The position numbers and the translations under genes are program-made. A stretch of DNA of 64,000 nt from Desulfotignum sp. (GTDB lineage Bacteria > Desulfobacterota > Desulfobacteria > Desulfobacterales > Desulfobacteraceae). This document shows positions 23,982 through 33,319 of the stretch, in pieces. The stretch's first letter is position 1. Every line of letters begins with the position of its first letter. The DNA lies in contig JAABSO010000017.1 of NCBI GenBank assembly GCA_011390335.1, forward strand, positions 20,242 to 84,241. The letters are read 5' to 3'. A model generated the notes under the pieces. It saw nothing but the letters and a program-made list of their open reading frames with translations. It did not search any database and was not told where the DNA came from.

Positions 23982-25157
23982 TTATTTTCGTTCCACAATC
24001 AGGGCCATGCCCTGTCCTCCGCCAATGCACAGCGTGGCCAGGCCGTACCTGGCATCCCGCTCGGCCATCCCATACAGCAGTTTGGTCAGAATGGCGCCGC
24101 CGCTGGCAGACACAGGATGCCCCAGGGCGATGGCACCGCCGTTGACGTTCACTTTGTCCATGTCCATGTCCAGCTCCCGGATGCAGGCCAGGGCCTGGGA
24201 GGCAAACGCCTCATTGAGTTCTATCAGATCGATGTCTTTCATGGTCAGGCCGGCTTTTTCCAGGGCCATCCGGGTGGCAGGGATGGGGCCGATACCCATG
24301 TAAGCCGGATCCACCCCCACAGATGCATAGGACACAATGGAGGCCATGGGTTTGATGCCCAAAGAGTCGGCCTTGTCCTTTGCCATGACCACCAGGGCGG
24401 ACGCCCCGTCGTTCATGCCGCTGGCATTGCCGGCTGTCACCGAACCCCCTTTACGGAAAGGGGGTTTCAGTTTTTGAAGCGCTTCAATGGTGGTGCCGAA
24501 CCGGGGATGCTCGTCCGTATCAAATATTTTGGGATCACCTTTTCTCTGGGGAATTTCCACCGGCACGATCTGTTCCTTGAACCTGCCTTCCTTGATGGCT
24601 TTTTCCGCCAGGTTCTGGCTTCTCAACCCTAATGCATCCTGGTCTTCTCTGGACACGTTGTATTTTTCCGCCACGTTTTCCGCGGTCTCTCCCATGGTGT
24701 TGCCACTCAGGGGATCAAACAAAATCAGCTGGTCCTGGAGCTGGCCATGGCCCAGGCGGTATCCCCACCGGGCTTTTTTGAGCATGAACGTGGCATTGCT
24801 CATGCTTTCCATGCCGCCGGCCACAACCGTGTCCACATCACCGGATTTAATGACCTGGGCCGCCAGGGTCACGGCTTTGATGCTACCGGCACAGGCCTTG
24901 GAAATTGTGAACTGGGGTTTTTCCTGGGGAATGCCGGCCTTCACCGCCACCACCCGGGCCGAATTGATGGGCAGATCCCCGGTGCGGTAACCCGAGGCAT
25001 AAATCACCTCATCGATCTGATCCCCGGTGAGCCCGGCCCGTTTGATCACCTCTTTGATGGGAATGGGGCCGAAATCTATATCACTCAACGGGGCCAGAGA
25101 CCCCCCGAACCCGCCGATTGCCGTTCTGCATGCACTTGCGATCACAACTTCTCTCAT
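23982..25157 (-). CDS. Acetyl-CoA C-acetyltransferase (thiolase)
   Basis: This 391-residue enzyme belongs to the degradative/biosynthetic thiolases, which cleave or form 3-ketoacyl-CoA. The nucleophile Cys lies in ISKACAGSIKAV, the His in NVNGGAIALGHPVSASG and the second Cys in TLCIGGGQGMALI. GGMESMSNATFM is the CoA-loop motif. The gene stands alone with its own terminator. It could serve the acyl-CoA pathway encoded at 16.4-19.2 kb. Chain-length preference is not visible. The ~220 bases upstream to the ftcD stop contain a possible TTGACA/TATAAT region with poor spacing and nothing else I can support. Confidence 0.94.
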   Translation of the reverse strand: MREVVIASACRTAIGGFGGSLAPLSDIDFGPIPIKEVIKRAGLTGDQIDEVIYASGYRTGDLPINSARVVAVKAGIPQEKPQFTISKACAGSIKAVTLAAQVIKSGDVDTVVAGGMESMSNATFMLKKARWGYRLGHGQLQDQLILFDPLSGNTMGETAENVAEKYNVSREDQDALGLRSQNLAEKAIKEGRFKEQIVPVEIPQRKGDPKIFDTDEHPRFGTTIEALQKLKPPFRKGGSVTAGNASGMNDGASALVVMAKDKADSLGIKPMASIVSYASVGVDPAYMGIGPIPATRMALEKAGLTMKDIDLIELNEAFASQALACIRELDMDMDKVNVNGGAIALGHPVSASGGAILTKLLYGMAERDARYGLATLCIGGGQGMALIVERK

Positions 25158-25377
25158 GAAACCCTCCTGGGAATTTATTTATATTGTTTCGCTTTTATAG
25201 CTTCGATATAGCTGTATTATAAATACACAGCCCTGTCAATATAAAACTGGGTGTTGGGTGACAGCAGGGCCCCGTTTAGGGTACCTTGATGAGGGACTTC
25301 CGAATCCCAAAGGAATTCCAGGCCGACAGCAAAGTATCCCCTACCAAGGGCGGCCTGATATCGGTCTGGGTTCGGCA

Positions 25378-26997
25378 TCAGGCACGGGAATCCAGAATCT
25401 CCAGCACCTCTCGACACTTATCTGCAGCCCCGTCCTTTAAAGCGGTTGCCTTTTTCATAGTCTCTTTTTTATAGGGTTCATCCGTGATACCGGCCATGTT
25501 GATGACCACATTCTTGTACGCCCCCCAGATCCCCATTTCCAGTGCCCTTGCCCCTACTTCCACATCTGATTTGGAAGCGATATTGCCGTATTTTGCCACC
25601 TGTGCCAGCGCATCCCAGGCCGCATCCGCGGTTTTCATCACCGACAGCGGGGTGTCAATAGCTTTTTTCAATCCCAGCTGCAGTTGCTCTGCACGATATC
25701 CCCGGTCCGCCTCGGTCTCCTTTGGCAAGCCAAGGGCTGCAACATAGTCATTGAATGCATTGGTGTCCGCGTCAATCAAGGGGATCAAAGCATGGGCCGC
25801 CTGGTGCAGCGGGGGAATCAGTTCCCGCATTTTTGCATCCACATCCTCAAATTTTCTCACCCCCAGGGTGAGCTTGGCCACCATGGATCCCAGGCCCGCA
25901 CCCATGGCGGCGATGGCCGCTGATACCGATCCGCCGCCCGGGGCGGAACTGCGGGATGCCACCTCCTCGATGAACTGCCGGACACTCAGCCCGGCCAAAG
26001 GTTCATCCGGTGCTTCGGCAATGATATATTCAATGATCTTTTCTTTTGGGTTGAACGGGGCCACGGCATTCAATCCCAGCCGCTCCACCGCCAGGCGCAC
26101 CTTCTGGTCCTCATCCAGGACAAACAGGTTTTCTTTTTCAATATAATAGTCTGCTGCCGCAAGAATCGCTTCCAGAGGCACCACGCCGACAATTTCAGAT
26201 CCGGTCACCGCCACATTGAGCAGGGCCGCCTCTTTTTTCACCTCTTCAAACAGGACATGGGGCGGGGTGATCCGGTAATTGTTCAGGTTCACCGTGACCT
26301 GGGCCAGGTTGTAGTCGTCCACATGCCAGCCCATACCCTTGACCTCTTTGAGCCGGCCGGGTTCATCCGGCCCCCTGCCTGCTTCCCGCAGGTTCAATGC
26401 AATGCGGTGGGCCTGGTTGGGGGTGGACAGCAGGTTGACATTATAGGCGATGAGAAAAAACCGGGCACCGGTGACCGTGGCCCCCCATTCGGGAATGAAT
26501 TTCGCCGGGCCGAAGTCCGGTTTCCACTCCGGCTTCACGATCCGATCCTTGACCGCCTCATACTGGCCTTCTCTGATCTGGGGCAGTTTTCTGCGGTAAT
26601 CTTTGGTGGCAGATGCCTCATACAGGTATACGGGAATACCCAGCTCATCCGCAGCCCTTTGCCCGAACGCCTTTGAAAGGGTCACGCACTCCTCCATTGT
26701 CACGTTGGCCACCGGAATAAAGGGACACACATCCAACGCTCCCATGCGGTGGTGTTCGCCTTTGTGGGTGGTCATGTCGATCTTTTCCCGGGCCACCCGG
26801 GCACCGGCCAGGGCCCCTTCCACCACTGCATCCGGTTCTCCCACAAACGTGTACACCGTCCGGTTGGTGGACCGGCCCGGATCCACATCCAGCAGCGTGC
26901 ACCCGGACGTGGTCCGGATGGCATCGGCAATGGCATCAATGGTTTCCCTGTTGCGGCCTTCGGAAAAATTGGGTACGCATTCAACAATCTTTTTCAT
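25378..26997 (-). CDS. ftcD: Bifunctional glutamate formiminotransferase / formimidoyl-THF cyclodeaminase
   Basis: This 539-residue fused enzyme carries a formiminotransferase domain (VECVPNFSEGRN at the start, catalytic His in KGEHHRMGALDVCPF) and a C-terminal cyclodeaminase domain (about residues 340-535) with DADTNAFNDYVAALGLP. It moves a formimino group from formiminoglutamate to tetrahydrofolate and then releases ammonia, giving 5,10-methenyl-THF. The start at 26997 has a GGAAGG site; an ATG seven codons upstream lacks one. No other histidine- or purine-degrading gene is nearby, so the source of formimino groups is open. The one-carbon unit could enter the Wood-Ljungdahl pathway. Confidence 0.93.
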   Translation of the reverse strand: MKKIVECVPNFSEGRNRETIDAIADAIRTTSGCTLLDVDPGRSTNRTVYTFVGEPDAVVEGALAGARVAREKIDMTTHKGEHHRMGALDVCPFIPVANVTMEECVTLSKAFGQRAADELGIPVYLYEASATKDYRRKLPQIREGQYEAVKDRIVKPEWKPDFGPAKFIPEWGATVTGARFFLIAYNVNLLSTPNQAHRIALNLREAGRGPDEPGRLKEVKGMGWHVDDYNLAQVTVNLNNYRITPPHVLFEEVKKEAALLNVAVTGSEIVGVVPLEAILAAADYYIEKENLFVLDEDQKVRLAVERLGLNAVAPFNPKEKIIEYIIAEAPDEPLAGLSVRQFIEEVASRSSAPGGGSVSAAIAAMGAGLGSMVAKLTLGVRKFEDVDAKMRELIPPLHQAAHALIPLIDADTNAFNDYVAALGLPKETEADRGYRAEQLQLGLKKAIDTPLSVMKTADAAWDALAQVAKYGNIASKSDVEVGARALEMGIWGAYKNVVINMAGITDEPYKKETMKKATALKDGAADKCREVLEILDSRA

Positions 26998-27134
26998 GAC
27001 ACAGCCTTCCTTTTTCATTTATTCATTGGTTTGCAATTCTGTAAAAATTTCAAAAACTGTATCACAATCAGAGCTGGTTGTATATACAGGTATACTTATT
27101 TTCATGGGCAATCTCTAAGCTATGATCCCATTTA

Positions 27135-27163
27135 TTGACAATATAGCAAAAATGATATATATA
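27135..27163 (+). promoter_or_regulatory. promoter of the higBA-like pair
   Basis: TTGACA (27135-27140) and TATATA (27158-27163) are 17 bases apart. The expected transcript start falls on or next to the ATG at 27170, so the first message may be leaderless. Confidence 0.55.
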
Positions 27164-27169
27164 TTTCCC

Positions 27170-27319
27170 ATGAAAAAGTGGACAATCGAATTCTTAAATG
27201 AAACTGTTGAAGCTGAGTTTGAAAAATTTCCAGCTGAAGTCAGATCAAAAACAGCCAAGTTGCCGCGCAAAGAACTCAATATTGTTTTAAAAAGAGCCAG
27301 GGAGATGAAAAATGGGTAA
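27170..27319 (+). pseudogene. HigB/RelE (Gp49)-type toxin with internal deletion
   Basis: The 49 codons start with KKWTIEFLNETVEAEFEKFP, the usual opening of Gp49/HigB-type toxins, and end with KTAKLPRKELNIVLKRAREMKNG, which matches their C-terminal segment (Lys-Thr-x-Lys-x-Pro-x-x-Glu-Leu). About 55-60 central residues, including the catalytic strands and basic residues of the ribonuclease, are missing; family members are ~105-115 long. The frame is kept, and the end still overlaps the antitoxin gene by eight bases. The protein should be inactive as a toxin. Confidence 0.75.
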
Positions 27320-27593
27320 AAATATGGGCGAAAAACACAAAGAAATGCTTACAAATGATCCTGAATATGCAAAGGCTTTCTCTGATATGAAAGAGGAATT
27401 TCAATTTGCAAGAGAGTTAATCAAGGCCCGAATCCGATCTGGCCTGACTCAGAAGCAACTAGCAGAAAAAATGGGAACGACCCAATCAACCATTGCCCGA
27501 CTTGAATCCGGCGGCTCACTACCAAGCTTGCGAAGCTTGAAAAGATATGCCCGGGCAACTGGAAGTAAGTTCAAAATCTCCCTTGAAGCATAA
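27312..27593 (+). CDS. higA: HigA-type antitoxin (XRE helix-turn-helix)
   Basis: This 93-residue protein has an XRE domain in its C-terminal half (GLTQKQLAEKMGTTQSTIARLESGGSLPSL) behind an N-terminal helical segment that would bind the toxin. It overlaps the upstream toxin remnant by eight bases (ATGGGTAA). The antitoxin seems intact while its toxin is not, so it may persist as a simple repressor. Confidence 0.85.
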   Translation: MGKNMGEKHKEMLTNDPEYAKAFSDMKEEFQFARELIKARIRSGLTQKQLAEKMGTTQSTIARLESGGSLPSLRSLKRYARATGSKFKISLEA

Positions 27594-27696
27594 ATCCCCC
27601 CTGAAAAAAACTGTCAATACCTTTTTGATTCCAGGGGTGACGTTCTGATATGATTGTCTGTCTGGTATGAGCTTGAGAATAACGTTTCTGCGTCGA

Positions 27697-27769
27697 GCCC
27701 CTGGTGGTGCCTTGCTGCCGGACTGTCAGAACCGTGTTCTCAGGCCGGCGGCAAGCCACCGCCAGGGGC
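27697..27769. repeat. long imperfect inverted repeat (hairpin) in a 310-base gene-free stretch
   Basis: Two 23-base arms (27697-27719 and 27747-27769) pair at 20 of 23 positions around a 27-base loop. The GC-rich hairpin differs from the AT-richer flanks. No T-run follows on either strand, so it is not a simple terminator. It may be a REP/MITE-like element or part of a small RNA. The remainder of 27594-27903 holds no gene I can support. Confidence 0.5.
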
Positions 27770-27903
27770 GGGTCAACGGCACAACTCTCACTGGGAGGGG
27801 TAATCTGTCAAGTCTGAATAACGGCCATTCCCTGGCAGACAAAACAAAACATGAAAAATTCAGTTGGTTGATATTTTCTTTCATATAAATGCCGGGGGCC
27901 AGG

Positions 27904-29622
27904 TCAGATCTGCACCGACGGAAACCGTGACCGGTCCGTATGGGGATAGAACTTGGCACCGGAAAACAGGGTCATGAACGAATGGTTCACGTTCAGCTCT
28001 ATGTAGGTGATGGTGTCCCTCACCGCCATGACCCGGTCAAAGGCATCCGGATCGGTCAAAACCTGCCGGGCACCTTTCAAGGAAGTGTTGCCCAGCACAT
28101 GGAACCGGTCCACCGGGATATCGGGCAGCATGCCGATGGATATGGCGGACTTGGGGTTGATGAATGATCCGAAGGTACCGGCCACATAAAATGTCTCCAG
28201 GTCTTCAAACGAAAGCCCTGCGGTCTGGGCCACAATCACCTCCAGGATGGTATACATGGCTGCCTTAGCGCTGGTCAAAGAATTCAGGTCCACCTGGGTA
28301 AGGCAGATGGGATCTTTTGTGCCGGAATCCGCCGCATCCACCAGCACGAATGCCGGGATCCCGCCCTGGTCCTTCAGTCGTCCTTCACAGGCTTCGGGCA
28401 CCAGCTTTCCCCGGATATCGATGCGGCCGGTGAGAAACAGGGCCGCTGCCAGATCGATCATGCCGGACCCGCAAATGCCCACAGGCGGATGGTCTGCAAT
28501 GGTGTGGATGACCAGTTCCCTGGTAGAAGGATCCACTGCCACTCGGTCGATCACCCCGGGCTTTGCGGTCATGCCTATCTGGCTGACCCCGCTCTCCAGG
28601 GCCGGGCCGGCAGCCCCGGCACAGGCCATGAGCCAGTCTTTGCTTCCCAGCACAATTTCCGCGTTGGTACCCACATCCACCATGATGCAGGGTGCATCTT
28701 TCAGATCCAGGTCCGCTGCCAGAATTCCGGCCAGCAGATCCCCGCCGAAATAGGACCCGATATTGGGAAACAAAAACACCTGCCCTTTTGGATGCATATC
28801 CAGCCCGATCCTTTGCGCTGCCAGGGTATCGGGAATATTGGTGCAGGGGATATAGGGTTCCTGGATGATCCCGAAGGCGGGCAGACCGGCAAACAGATGG
28901 GTCATGGCGGTGTTGCCGGCCCCAGCCAGCAGAAACACCCGGTCCGGGGAGGCCCCGTTTTCTCTGCACAATTGTGCCAGGTGCCGATTTACCGCTGTCA
29001 CTGCCAGATCCTGGAGTTCAGCCCGGCCCCCCGGGGTCCGGGCATGGTGAATCCGGGTGAGCACATCCGATCCGATATCCGCCTGGGGATTGTCAAACCC
29101 TATTTCGGCAAGCGTTTCCCCGGTATTCAGATCCACCAGGGAGATCACCATGCGGGTGGTGCCGATATCCAGGGCCGCCCCCAGCACCGGAGCTGAATCT
29201 GCCGGATCCAGCAGGTCCACCACCAAAAAGGACCGGCGGTCCCGGAACAGCACCACCTTTGCCTGCCAGTCCCAGGCCCGCAGCCGGGCCGAAAGATCCG
29301 GCACCAGATGCCAGGGAAGATGCACATACCCGGTATCCAGCTCCTTTCTCAAGGCCTGCTCCAGACGCTGGGCATCTGCGGTGTTGTTGCCCAGAGCCGG
29401 CGGGATCATCCGGATGATGCGCACATATCCCGCCTCCCTGATCTGTCCCGAACCGCCTGTTCGTTCTGTGACGCCCATTTCTCTTGAACTGCACCTGTTC
29501 CCTGAACCGGGAACTTGCCCTGGATTACGCTGTTGTCCTGCGCCGTTCTGTTGTCCTGAACCGTTCATTTGCCCGGATTCGCCCAGTTGTCCGGTACCGT
29601 CCAGCTGTCCGGAACCGCTCAT
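27904..29622 (-). CDS. RACo-like ASKHA ATPase lacking the ferredoxin domain, with Gly-Gln repeats
   Basis: This 572-residue protein shares the C-terminal ATPase part of RACo/RamA reductive activators of corrinoid proteins. Visible are ALDIGTTRMVISLVDLNTGE, AGAGNTAMTHLFAGL, MVDVGTNAEIVLGS, GICGSGMIDLAAAL and FYVAGTFGSFINP. The N-terminus has no 2Fe-2S cysteines. Instead residues 3-38 are six hexapeptide repeats of the form Gly-x-Gly-Gln-x-x. Its ATG overlaps the stop of the full-length RACo gene (ATGA), so both are made together. A role as partner or variant subunit in corrinoid reactivation is inferred; no methyltransferase or corrinoid protein is nearby. Confidence 0.83.
   Translation of the reverse strand: MSGSGQLDGTGQLGESGQMNGSGQQNGAGQQRNPGQVPGSGNRCSSREMGVTERTGGSGQIREAGYVRIIRMIPPALGNNTADAQRLEQALRKELDTGYVHLPWHLVPDLSARLRAWDWQAKVVLFRDRRSFLVVDLLDPADSAPVLGAALDIGTTRMVISLVDLNTGETLAEIGFDNPQADIGSDVLTRIHHARTPGGRAELQDLAVTAVNRHLAQLCRENGASPDRVFLLAGAGNTAMTHLFAGLPAFGIIQEPYIPCTNIPDTLAAQRIGLDMHPKGQVFLFPNIGSYFGGDLLAGILAADLDLKDAPCIMVDVGTNAEIVLGSKDWLMACAGAAGPALESGVSQIGMTAKPGVIDRVAVDPSTRELVIHTIADHPPVGICGSGMIDLAAALFLTGRIDIRGKLVPEACEGRLKDQGGIPAFVLVDAADSGTKDPICLTQVDLNSLTSAKAAMYTILEVIVAQTAGLSFEDLETFYVAGTFGSFINPKSAISIGMLPDIPVDRFHVLGNTSLKGARQVLTDPDAFDRVMAVRDTITYIELNVNHSFMTLFSGAKFYPHTDRSRFPSVQI
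29509..29616 (-). repeat. six 18-bp tandem repeats within the RACo-like gene
   Basis: Starting two codons after the ATG, six units of exactly 18 bases encode Gly/Gln-rich hexapeptides (GSGQLD, GTGQLG, ESGQMN, GSGQQN, GAGQQR, NPGQVP). The period keeps the frame, so unit number could change by slippage without breaking the protein. Confidence 0.8.
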
Positions 29623-31553
29623 TTGCGCAGTTCCTCCAGCCGGGCCTTGACTTTGGGAAAATAGTTGAGTTCGGTGTGGGGTAAAAATAAGGCCCCCATG
29701 TAATGGTCCATGTAAGACGGGGTGGAGGCCAGTTCAAAATTGGTCATCATGTTCACCACCTGGGTCACGCTCTGGCGCAGGGAATTGGTCAGGCAGTTGA
29801 TGCGGCATCCCAGCAGCGACCCGTTGCCCAGGTAGGTGACCTTTTCCGGTGGAATCTCCGGCAGCAGGCCGATGGTGATGGCCGATGCCAGGTCCACATA
29901 GGATCCGAACCCGCCGGCCAGGATGATCCGTTCAATATCCCCCACCTTGAGCCCGATCTCGTCCAACAGGGTCAGGGCCGCGGAATACATGGCCCCTTTG
30001 GCCCGGATCAGGTTGTCCAGGTCCGGTTCGGTAATGGTGATGTCCCGGTCGATCTGGGTGTCTTTCTCATACACCAGAACATACTCCCAGATGTCATCGG
30101 TCTGCCGGATTCTGGAGGTGGAAAGCTCCTGGTTGAATTTGCCCCGGGAATCGATGATCCCGGTCTCCAGCATCCTGGCCGCCAGGGTGATGAGACCGGA
30201 TCCGCAGATCCCTCTGGCTTTTTTATTGCCCACGGTAATGATCATGGGTTCATACGTGGCAGGATTGATGGACACATCCTCGATAGCCCCTTTAGCGGCC
30301 CGCATGCCGAACTTCACCCCGCCCCCTTCAAAGGCCGGGCCGGCCGAGGCAGCCGTGCACATGATCCAGTCCTGGTGGCCGATGGCGATCTCCGCGTTGG
30401 TGCCGATATCCATGTACAGTGTCAGCTCCGGGGACCGGTACATGCCTGATGCCATGATACCGGATATGATATCCCCCCCAACATAGGAAGAGACCCCGGG
30501 ATAAACCAGGGCCGTGGCATGGTCTACCAGATCCAGGCCGATCTCTGCGGCATGGAAAGGGGGATACAGAACAGCAGCAGGCACATAGGGGTCTCTTCTG
30601 ATATAACTGGGATTGATCTTCAGCAGCAGCTGGGTCATGGTGGAGTTGCCGGCCAGGGTAACAGCGGACACCTCATGCTTTTGAATACCGGCTTTTTTGA
30701 TAATGGCGCTGATTATGGTATTGATGGTTTCCACGATCTTCCGGTGCAGGGTTGCCAGGCCATCCCCTTTTTCCGCATACATGATCCGGGAAATCACATC
30801 CTCGCCATAGCTGATCTGGGCATTGAACTCCCCCTGCTGGGCCAGCACCTCTCCGGTATGCAGATCCAGAACCTGACCAAACACCGTGGTGGTTCCCACA
30901 TCCACGGCAATGGCAAAATTTCTGTCCGTGGTATCCCCGGGCTCGATATTCACGATCTCATTCTTTCCGTCTTCCCGAACCGGCCGTAAAATGGTGGCCG
31001 TCACCTTGAAATTCTCCTGCCGGATAATATCCGGCACCCGGCGGATCAGGCCCAGGTCCATGGTGAGCCGGTGTTCGTCATGATGAATCCGGAGATGGTT
31101 CATGATCCGTGCCACATCCGCCAGGTTGTCCCCTTCGGCAGCCGGGTCCATTTCCAGGTATATCTTTTCCATAGGGGGTATGAACAGCCCGTCCTGTTTG
31201 AGATCCTCCAGATCAATGGAGATGGCCTGGGCCGTATGCCGGTCCATGGTCTGGGTGAGACGGCTGGTTTCCATTTCAGACTCCACGGGAATGCGCACCG
31301 TGAGATCAGAATTCACCGTGGCCAGGCAGGCCAGGCGGTATCCTTTTTCCCTGTCTGCATCGGACAACTGCTCGGAAATACCGCCGCCCACCTCGCCGGA
31401 TTCAATCTTCACCCGGCATTTACCGCACACACCGCCGCCGCCGCAGGATGCATTGATATGGACCCCGGCTTCCATGGCGGCCCGGATCAGGCTTTCGCCG
31501 TCATCAATGGTTATCTGTTTATTATGGGGTAAAAACTCAATGGTATGGGTCAT
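29619..31553 (-). CDS. RACo-type reductive activator of corrinoid proteins (2Fe-2S + ASKHA)
   Basis: This 644-residue protein starts with a plant-type 2Fe-2S domain (Cys37, Cys43, Cys46, Cys76), a linker and a middle domain. The ASKHA ATPase part of the RACo/RamA family follows: VDVGTTTVFGQVLDL, LAGNSTMTQLLL, YMDIGTNAEIAIG, GICGSGLITLAARM. Such proteins use ATP to reduce inactive Co(II) corrinoid to Co(I). The ATG at 31553 is preceded by GGAGGATC; the frame runs 41 codons further upstream over the promoter. It is the first gene of a two-gene operon. The client corrinoid protein lies elsewhere. Confidence 0.9.
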   Translation of the reverse strand: MTHTIEFLPHNKQITIDDGESLIRAAMEAGVHINASCGGGGVCGKCRVKIESGEVGGGISEQLSDADREKGYRLACLATVNSDLTVRIPVESEMETSRLTQTMDRHTAQAISIDLEDLKQDGLFIPPMEKIYLEMDPAAEGDNLADVARIMNHLRIHHDEHRLTMDLGLIRRVPDIIRQENFKVTATILRPVREDGKNEIVNIEPGDTTDRNFAIAVDVGTTTVFGQVLDLHTGEVLAQQGEFNAQISYGEDVISRIMYAEKGDGLATLHRKIVETINTIISAIIKKAGIQKHEVSAVTLAGNSTMTQLLLKINPSYIRRDPYVPAAVLYPPFHAAEIGLDLVDHATALVYPGVSSYVGGDIISGIMASGMYRSPELTLYMDIGTNAEIAIGHQDWIMCTAASAGPAFEGGGVKFGMRAAKGAIEDVSINPATYEPMIITVGNKKARGICGSGLITLAARMLETGIIDSRGKFNQELSTSRIRQTDDIWEYVLVYEKDTQIDRDITITEPDLDNLIRAKGAMYSAALTLLDEIGLKVGDIERIILAGGFGSYVDLASAITIGLLPEIPPEKVTYLGNGSLLGCRINCLTNSLRQSVTQVVNMMTNFELASTPSYMDHYMGALFLPHTELNYFPKVKARLEELRK

Positions 31554-31634
31554 GACAAGATCCTCCCTGGAAATACGCGTGAAAATGTATAAAAAAGCGA
31601 CAAAACCATCCGCCAGTATGTTCAAACAACAACA

Positions 31635-31663
31635 ATTATAAACCCAACCCAATGGTTTGCCAA
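31635..31663 (-). promoter_or_regulatory. promoter of the RACo operon
   Basis: TTGGCA (31658-31663) and a perfect TATAAT (31635-31640) are separated by 17 bases on the minus strand, about 80 bases before the RACo ATG. The divergent intergenic region (31554-31814) also holds two direct copies of TTGAATTTT (31681 and 31705) of unknown role. Confidence 0.7.
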
Positions 31664-31814
31664 GGAACAAACCCATTTATTTGAATTTTACCCGTCAAAT
31701 TACATTGAATTTTGCACAGGTTTATGAAATTATGAAATATTTGACATCACAATACCATCCTTTCATGGTTAAACAAGGACATATGAATAAATGATTCATC
31801 AAAAGGGGATACCA

Positions 31815-33248
31815 ATGAAATCAGTTGACGAATCTAAATTACGGGAAATATTCGGTGACAACAACGTCAAAACAGACCCGTCCGACCTGTACGCATTCGG
31901 GTCTGATTCTTCAGTCCACCACGCCATGCCATGGGCCGTTGTCAGGCCGGATACCACCGAGCAGGTGCAGAAATTGATGGCCTATGCCAACGATGCCCTG
32001 ATCCCGGTTATTCCCAGGGGCGGCGGATCGGGCATGTGCGGCCAGACCGTTCCCATATACGGGGGCATCATTCTGGACATGAAACGCATGAACCGAATTC
32101 TGGAGATCAACCTGCCCGATGTATACTGCCGGGTGGAACCCGGGGTGGTGGATGACGACCTGAACCTGGCACTCAAGCCCCACGGCATGTTTTATCCCCC
32201 GACTCCGGCCTCTTCGCGCATCGCCACCATCGGTGGAGAGATCGCCAACAATGCCTCCGGGGTAAGATCGGTCAAATACGGGGCCACACGGGATGCGGTC
32301 CTGGGCATGAAAGTGGTGATGCCCAACGGCGATCTTGTGACCCTTGGTGCCCACACCCGGGTGGAGGCATCCGGATATCAGCTGCACAAACTCATGGTGG
32401 GATCCGAAGGCACCTTGGGCATTGTGGTGGAAGCCACCCTCAACTTTGTGCCCATACCGGAATACCGGTGCATGGGCATTGCCAATTTCGACGACCTGTC
32501 CCATGCCGGGGGCGCCATCGGGGCCATCATGTCATCAGGGGCCACCCCTTCCATGCTGGAGCTGGTGGATTCGGTGGCCATCAAGGCGGTGAACAAGACC
32601 ATGAACCTGGGGCTCAAGGAGGTGGCAGCCTCCCTGATCTTTGAAGCGGACGGCATGGTCAAGGAAGCTGTGGACTATGAGATCAACAAGATGAAAGAGA
32701 TCTGCACAAAGCACCACGGCAGCGATATCAAGACCAGCTACGACCCCAAGGAACGGGCCAAAATATTTATGGGCCGCAAAAAACTGTTTCCCGCCCTGTC
32801 CAAATATGATGACAACCTGTCCTCCACCTCCCTGGCCGATGACATGGCCGTGCCCTATTCCAAAATGGCGGAAATGGCCGGCAAAATCCATGAAGTGGCC
32901 AAGAAAAACAATATCATCATGACCGCCTACGGCCATTGCGGATCCGGGTGCATGCACACCAAAATCCTCATGGATACCAACCGCGAAGACCAGTGGGCAT
33001 CCGCCAAAAAAGCCATTACTGAAATTTATGAATATGTGCGGTCTGTCAACGGCACCACCTCTGCGGAACACGGTATCGGCCTGTCCAAGGCAGAGTCCTT
33101 TAAAGTGGAAAAAGCCGATTCCCTTAAACTGCTGCAGACCATCAAACAGGCACTGGACCCCAACAACATCCTGAACCCGGGCAAACTCATGCAGGCTCCT
33201 GAGGACTGGGTCACGGCAACCGGCCTGAGATATGCCGTGCACAATTGA
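31815..33248 (+). CDS. FAD-linked D-lactate/glycolate dehydrogenase (GlcD/Dld family)
   Basis: This 477-residue flavoprotein of the vanillyl-alcohol-oxidase fold has the FAD-binding block VIPRGGGSGMCGQTVPIYGGI and NNASGVRSVKYGATRDAVLG. The C-terminal domain holds the substrate/metal region AYGHCGSGCMHTKI and SAEHGIGLSKAE. The family oxidises D-lactate or glycolate. The ATG at 31815 follows AAGGGG; an ATG eight codons earlier is less well placed. The gene leads a cluster with an FeS electron carrier and a lactate racemase homologue, which supports D-lactate as substrate. Confidence 0.9.
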   Translation: MKSVDESKLREIFGDNNVKTDPSDLYAFGSDSSVHHAMPWAVVRPDTTEQVQKLMAYANDALIPVIPRGGGSGMCGQTVPIYGGIILDMKRMNRILEINLPDVYCRVEPGVVDDDLNLALKPHGMFYPPTPASSRIATIGGEIANNASGVRSVKYGATRDAVLGMKVVMPNGDLVTLGAHTRVEASGYQLHKLMVGSEGTLGIVVEATLNFVPIPEYRCMGIANFDDLSHAGGAIGAIMSSGATPSMLELVDSVAIKAVNKTMNLGLKEVAASLIFEADGMVKEAVDYEINKMKEICTKHHGSDIKTSYDPKERAKIFMGRKKLFPALSKYDDNLSSTSLADDMAVPYSKMAEMAGKIHEVAKKNNIIMTAYGHCGSGCMHTKILMDTNREDQWASAKKAITEIYEYVRSVNGTTSAEHGIGLSKAESFKVEKADSLKLLQTIKQALDPNNILNPGKLMQAPEDWVTATGLRYAVHN

Positions 33249-33319
33249 TGCATCCCGGCGGCACTGCTGTGGCTGATTCACAAAGATGAATTAATTTACA
33301 TTTTACGAGGTTATGACAT

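Noticed and set aside
25217..25417. 66-codon minus-strand frame between thiolase and ftcD
   Set aside because: It overlaps the ftcD end, has no ribosome site and no recognisable domain.
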